From NCBI GenBank assembly GCA_019096065.1, contig JAGUCH010000005.1, positions 1,612,001 to 1,676,000 of the forward strand: a stretch of DNA of 64,000 nucleotides, in the 5' to 3' direction. The DNA comes from Paracyclopina nana. Lineage: Eukaryota > Arthropoda > Copepoda > Cyclopoida > Cyclopettidae. This document shows, piece by piece, positions 58,369 to 64,000 of the stretch (positions are counted from its first letter, which is position 1; each line of letters opens with the position of its first letter). The position numbers were made by a program, and so were the translations under genes. The notes beneath the pieces were generated by a model. It saw only the letters and a list, made by a program, of their open reading frames with translations, was not told the DNA's origin and made no database searches.

Positions 58369-61300
58369 GCAGTTTCGCGGCAGCAAATCTAACTTGGATA
58401 TTCCCGAGCGCGTACCAGAAAATGAGAAATTTTTGAGAAGCTTTAAAAATCTAGCTGTAAATGGCAAATTAAATCTAATTAATATCCAGTTATCTACATT
58501 TTCCGCAATTCAACATTTCAAGCTACTTTAAGCTAGAATGTGTTACTTAATTCCATTTCATGGTATATTTTGTCCAAAATTGCTTTCCTATATTTTTTTC
58601 AATTGTAATGTTTTTCGCAACAACTAGGGACCATAAAGCTTTACCTACTTAGATAAAATCTTATGGAAAATTCAAAAACGAATTACACCCTTTTTAAAGC
58701 TTGCTGAAAGTGGTTTTAAAAAATACAAGTACGATTCTGTTAGTCGAATATATCGATATTAGGATGGTGTCTAGCGAACTGACCTCCTGACCTTTCTATT
58801 TACGTGGAATTCCACTTTAAAGCTCTGAAGAGTAATTTTGTTTTGACAACTTCTCGTATGCAAAAACATACTATTTTTATCGCTCAGCTTATTTCCAGCC
58901 AAAGTTTTCTCAGTGACAAATTTGATTATTTTGTTAGATAGCGCTCATATTCCACAAGGAAACTTCTGCCATTGTGGAAAAGATAAAAAGGTCTGAAATC
59001 ATGGGAATTGTTTTTGCTGTAAAAAGCTCACGTTGCTCCGTTACATTTTGTGAAGAATGAACCGAGAAGGTTCTTCTTTGTTTCGCAAAGAATAAGTTGG
59101 GTGACAAAAAATCCAGACATGATTGCCCTAATGCAGAATCTGCATAAAAATGTCCGATTGGAAAAGAAATCCTCATCAAATATCCAATTTGTGCTGGAAA
59201 CAATGGCAACCAAGAATTGCACACAAAATGACGACATAGTAGTTTAATTTCCTTGTCAACATCCTTTATTACGCAGAGCATTGAAGGATTTAATAAATTA
59301 ATACAATGAAGCAATGCTCTTGCGCGCATAATTTTTTCTTGCTAGAGAAAATACGAGGGATTTTCATTAGCATCAATTTTGCAGCATGCACAGAACTGAG
59401 CAATTATGGAAGAAAATTATTTAGAGGTGGCACAAATGTCAAGAGCACACCCTGCAATTAGCATGTAAAATGTGAAAAAATTGGGCCAAAATCATGAGAA
59501 GAAGAAGAGTTTCCTCCCATAATTAACCCGACAAATTGGCTGCCATGACGAAACATAAAAGGGAAAACCTTGTTTTTTTTTAATTCGAGTGTCATCAACT
59601 TGAGCACTGCGGGGGTTTATGGCCAATTTGGGGCGAAAAAGGCCAAAAAATGCATTTTTTGCAGCATGCAGAATTGTGGCTGGAAAACTGGTTATTTTCA
59701 GCCACCAATTATCCAAGTGTGCAATATGACAGCGCTCTTTATGGTAATTTGAGTTTGTGGTTGAAGCACATTTTTTGCAGGATTTGATTCATGTATAAAA
59801 TGGGAATTTGTATCATGCTACATTTATCACGGCAAATACTGCATTATTAGCATAAAGTACACAGTGGGAAACATGGATTTTTGACCGGAAATCTGATTAA
59901 ATTCAACCTTTGAAATAATTTCAATTGTCGCGAAGGTCCTTTAGAATTACATAAAGTGATTTTTAACATGACTCGATGTTTTACTGTGCATTTTTACAGC
60001 AATTTTGCCAAAGAAAGAGCAAAAAAATTGGCAACAGTTCTTCTTGTTTGGAAATTGGAACAGAAAATGGAAAATGGCCAAAATTGCCAAAAAGAGTGAG
60101 ATATACTACGTGAATAATAGCAGAACACTAAACGAGATGGTTAGAATAACGACGTCTTGATGCTCAGAAATGCATCCAGTTCTTGAAAAAGCTAATTATT
60201 CCATAATTTGCTTCCGACCTAAGATAGTTTTTCTCAGTTAACTTGCCTGTCAAACAACTTTGACAATAAATTCATGCTAATAGATTTTGCACTTATAAAG
60301 CAACTTTTAAAGCACATTTGAGGACATAAAGCATGGAGGGATGCAGCAAAATATCCTAATTTTGGACATTTCCACTTGATTGATTGACTGACTGACATCG
60401 GCTTTTTTGAGCTCATCCAAAGGCAAAAAAGGTGAAGACAAATTTTGATGGCATTTTCCACGCTTGCCATTTTCGCCTGAGAACTGCTATTTTGCGCAAT
60501 TCAAAAAGGCCACATGAAAAATCAGGGTTTCAAAATAGCAACATTTTGCATTTTGTCGATACATTCGCTTCAAATCCTTTTTTGATTATTGAGAGGATGT
60601 CGGCAATTATGAATGGCTACCAGATGTTGCATTTCCTTCATAATAATTCAAAAAGAGCCTCTTTTCACTCGTGTAAAAAAAGAGCTCGCGAGGATTTAAA
60701 AACAAACATTGGAGTTTCCAGATGTGGAATTACGTTTTTTGTGGCCGCAGCACCAAAAAAAGAGCCACTTTGGAAAAAGTGTGGGTTTTTCCAGATGGAA
60801 AAAAGGGCGCAATTAGCCGCATGCAAATCATGTCGATCTGGTTATTCTTGGCTGAGCAAGAAACGGATCGAAGTTTGGGCGTGATCTTAAAATAGCCGAG
60901 TTGCTCCGATTGGGGCGGAGATTCGCGCACCCTTTCCATTGGCTCCGGGATTGGAACGAATGAGAGCTAGAATAAGTGCAATTTCGTGCTAAACATGGAT
61001 TGCACGCGAACGCCAAAAAAAAGCCATATAGTATAAAGGGAAATGCCAAGACACGCGAACCTGAAGAAATTCAAATTTTGAGCTGCTCGTAGCAGAGAAA
61101 ATGCCATTGTCTATATTATACACTTTTTTATTCCCTGCGATGATGATGATGGCGGCCCATTTCATGTGCCATTATTATGCCCAGGTCATGTATAGACCAT
61201 TTTTTATGTTCAGCTGCTTTTTGTAGCTGCTGTTGCCATTCATGCATACATTGAAGAGTTTACAACAAAATGCATAGCACGCACATGTTGCCAGAATCAG

Positions 61301-61780
61301 AGGCCAATTATTCAATCAAAATCCCTTCGGTCCGAGCAGACATTGAATAATATGTATTTTAAAATTGTGGTGATCTGTTTTTGAAGCAAAAGCAGCTTTT
61401 GCCGCCGCAAAGTACGCACACACACAATTGGGCTTCATTAAAGGCTTCACACAAAAAGGGTCCAACATAAACAAGATTTTCGGTTAGGGCAACCGCAGCA
61501 ACTGAAATTGAACAATGATTGCTTCATCTCACTGGATTTCCCTGATTTTATCTCAGCCATGGAAAAAGGGGAGCAGCCAGCAACTTTTGAAAAAAATGCA
61601 CATTTACTCTCCTTGGTTGACCATCCAACAAATTATCAATTAGAAGTTGCAAGCACTGCAGCACTGTCTGGTTTTTGGGGGTTCAAGCGAGATAATCAAG
61701 AACTAGTTTCACTGCAGTAATCCTAGCCAAAAACCCTTCTTGAATCCCAGAAAATTGCATGACAATCCCACCATGAAAAT
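58369..61780. other. 3.4-kb spacer without supported genes
   Basis: Frames of 131 codons (58934-59329, minus) and 150 codons (60432-60884, plus) occur, but they lack domain signatures and splice context, and I regard them as chance. No repeat ends were found. Confidence 0.4.
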
Positions 61781-62155
61781 AGGGCGTTCCCATATTGACC
61801 TGTTAGTAAAGTTAAGTTAGGTTAAAAGTTAAGTTTAGTTCAGTTCCGTTCCCAGATATTTATGTAGGTAGAACTTAACTAAGCTTAATTTTATGTAGTA
61901 CTAGCTTGCTTGCCTACCCAAGTTCAGTTGCCAAACTGAACTTAGCTGAAAAAAGTGTTCTCATATACGTAGTAACTGAAGCTCGCTTAATTGAGAAAAG
62001 CTAACTTTGCTCATCAGCTGATGACGTACAACGCGTTGGCGTGTCAGCTCAGCGGTCAACTGAACATGGCTAAAACGAACCGAACTTAACTGATCAAGTA
62101 AGGTTGCTGTTTTAGCAAGGTAACTTGACTAAAAATTCGAATATGGGATCGCCCT
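61781..62155 (+). mobile_element. AGGGC-ended MITE, copy 3 (375 bp)
   Basis: It begins AGGGCGTTCCCATATT and ends AATATGGGATCGCCCT, flanked by AAT on both sides (61778-61780, 62156-62158). The interior closely matches copy 1 but is 30 bp shorter, lacking the duplicated TTTTATGTAGTTCTAGC phrase among others. Confidence 0.85.
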
Positions 62156-62158
62156 AAT

Positions 62159-64000
62159 GCCTTAAAAATGACAAATGTTTGATACAGCTCAAAACTGAGG
62201 CAAAATTACTTATAGGTATTTTTTTCAAAAATGTTCTTTTTATTATCTAAATGAAATCTGTCATATTTGAGCAATGTTGAGCGAAAGATACTCAAGTAAA
62301 ATTGTCTTAATATTTGAGTTTCACCAGTTGAGATTGCCGCACTCATCCAATTAATTACTGCCCTAACTTGACCAGTGTGCGCGCCTTTATTGCGCATGCG
62401 CGCAACTTTGTTTTGATTTCGCTCATATTTGGCTTAATTCAGCGTGCGCAGAATTTCAACTATTTATACAGACCCCTGAAGTGTACTACGATGTGTTCAG
62501 AGTGGATTCCTGTGTTGTTGACACAAAAAGAAAATGTCTGCATATCATCTGCGAGGCGATATTGTCAAATGTGCATTAATGCAACGCAGACCCCACGTGG
62601 TGTGCAGGGAAAAAAATAAGTTGCAACAGTTGGCTAAATTTTGGTAAATTTTGGGAGTTTTGTGTGGATTGCCCGCTGTGGGGCTGCCGATGAAAAACAA
62701 GGTTGTTTACCTGCAAACCCTTGCAAGTTGCTATTTGGCCACAGATCAGGCTTTTGAAATAGCTGCCAGGTCACTCAACCCAACCTAAATCAACATGTGG
62801 AAAAACCAAAAACTATTCGCTGCTGCACACACAGCATTCCTTAACTATGTGCCAAGGACCTTGGGAAAGCATTTGGAGCTACAAGAGCGCAGATGTTGTC
62901 AAGTGCTCCTTTTTCTGGCTAAAATATTTATTTCGCATGGAAAAAGGCTGCTTGCTTGAATCCACCTGATTTATTGCTAATTATAAGCTTTGGCGTACCG
63001 GGTCGCGCGCGAGTCGCGACCAGTGCGCGCGTTGTTTACATTCAGGCCCTGCTGCGCATGCGCATTAATGACACTTACAGACTTATCTCTGTTAGTCATG
63101 TTTTCAATTATAAAAGCAGGTTCTTCCAGCTCGTCATCAATTGGAGCTGAGAGCTTGCTGCTTTCATTACATTGTGGAATTCGGCTTCATGTCATCTTCT
63201 CATTTTGTCCAGGTAATGTTGTCAAACCCTGAGTGCATTGTGCGCCCTTCACCATCTTCCTCAGGGTTGATTGCTTGGCAACTTGCATTCGCGGGCTATA
63301 AAGATTGAGGCAGTTTTTAAAAACCAGAAATCTGCCATCACTTGGAACACTTGCACCATTTTGCTTTCTAGATGACACTCCATTTCATGAAGGGATCATA
63401 ATTCCTGTACCTATGAATAATTGCGATAATCAAGCTTCTCGTTTTACTGCAAGTTGAGCAGCTTTTGGCTACATCACACTGTGGGTCAAATGCCCAATTT
63501 CAAGCATCCCTGTTAAAGTGTATTTCCAAATGTTGGCAGTTATGGGATTTCGGAGAAAAAGATGCTTTTTAGCCCAGTTCGGCCCAGTGTGCACGAGGCA
63601 AAATCCAGCAAGAAATATATTGTGGGGGAGGCAGGGTTCTTTCCTGGGTTGTTTTCTCGGCCATTGAACCATCTTTAAGAAGATAGCAGAATTGCCAGGG
63701 GCGGCTGGCAAAATGGGGTAAACAACCAACTGCAGCCAGCCTAAAAATCCATCAATATTTGGCCAGAAAGCATAACCATATTGTCTGCTGCTGCCATTAT
63801 TATTATCAGGCTATGCGTTAATGATTGATCATCGCAAAAACTCGATCGCGAGTGTGTGCAAAGAACCAAGGGGGAATTTACATAACAATTGCGAACGTTG
63901 TGCAGTAGTAAAAAAAGTGTTGCATTTCAATTTAGTGGTAACGCGAGAAGAGCATGTTTATTTGGGGTGAAATATTACAATGACGAGAGAGAAAATCCGC
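62159..64000. other. Right-hand spacer without supported genes
   Basis: AT-rich, with GC-rich words GTGCGCGC and GCGCATGCGC near 62380-62400 and 63003-63062, the latter followed by TGTTTAC. No gene or element with clear ends was found. Confidence 0.35.

Noticed and set aside
58934-59329. 131-codon minus-strand frame
   Set aside because: Composition looks random and there is no recognisable motif or gene context.
60432-60884. 150-codon plus-strand frame
   Set aside because: No signal peptide, domain, splice context or repeat of residues is visible. Length is compatible with chance in 64 kb.
1-64000. CRISPR array, operon or bacterial origin
   Set aside because: No regular spacer-repeat array exists. 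Genes are intron-containing and far apart, so the DNA is eukaryotic.

Overview
The window looks like nuclear DNA of an animal, most likely an ecdysozoan and possibly an arthropod. The host genes have spliceosomal GT-AG introns from tens of bases to kilobases long. The spacers are AT-rich, and there is a dense population of small non-autonomous DNA transposons. No bacterial gene layout is present. The species cannot be named from the sequence alone.

Layout: 1-7.9 kb is a broken Ty3/Gypsy LTR retrotransposon on the minus strand. Its 5' LTR lies at 7.69-7.88 kb and its other end is outside the window. It is followed by a 21-bp minisatellite (7.94-8.30 kb). At 10.3-11.25 kb (minus) there is a small, unrecognised, short-intron gene or gene relic. 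At 12.1-12.5 kb there is a GC-rich island with an 80-bp palindrome and a possible leader exon. A two-exon calmodulin-like gene (+, 19.4-22.2 kb) converges on a three-exon DCUN1D3-type cullin-neddylation gene (-, 24.6-26.25 kb). Between 26.63 and 30.38 kb lies a 3.75-kb foldback transposon bounded by TTAA. It has arms of about 1.49 kb and a core of 189-bp tandem repeats.

Two paralogous, divergently oriented Ly6/uPAR-type GPI-anchored protein genes lie at 32.1-34.6 kb (-) and 44.6-47.8 kb (+). They share exon layout and intron phases. The plus-strand copy has two tandem, phase-compatible 3' terminal exons that look mutually exclusive. At 51.2-52.8 kb (-) is a two-exon gene for a 482-residue nuclear regulator with a CtBP-binding motif. 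A possible upstream exon lies at 55.1 kb, with a cluster of repeated nuclear-receptor-like sites just beyond it.

Mobile elements with visible ends and target duplications include three copies of a ~400-bp family with AGGGC ends and 3-bp duplications, an exact hAT-type MITE (57.87-58.36 kb), a TAA-flanked Harbinger-type MITE (30.54-30.95 kb), a TA-flanked element inside a Ly6 intron (33.6-34.4 kb) and a TTT-flanked element (9.16-9.38 kb). Several sit inside introns of the genes above. The remaining stretches (12.6-19.3, 38.3-42.5, 47.8-50.9 and 58.4-64 kb) hold no coding sequence I can defend.
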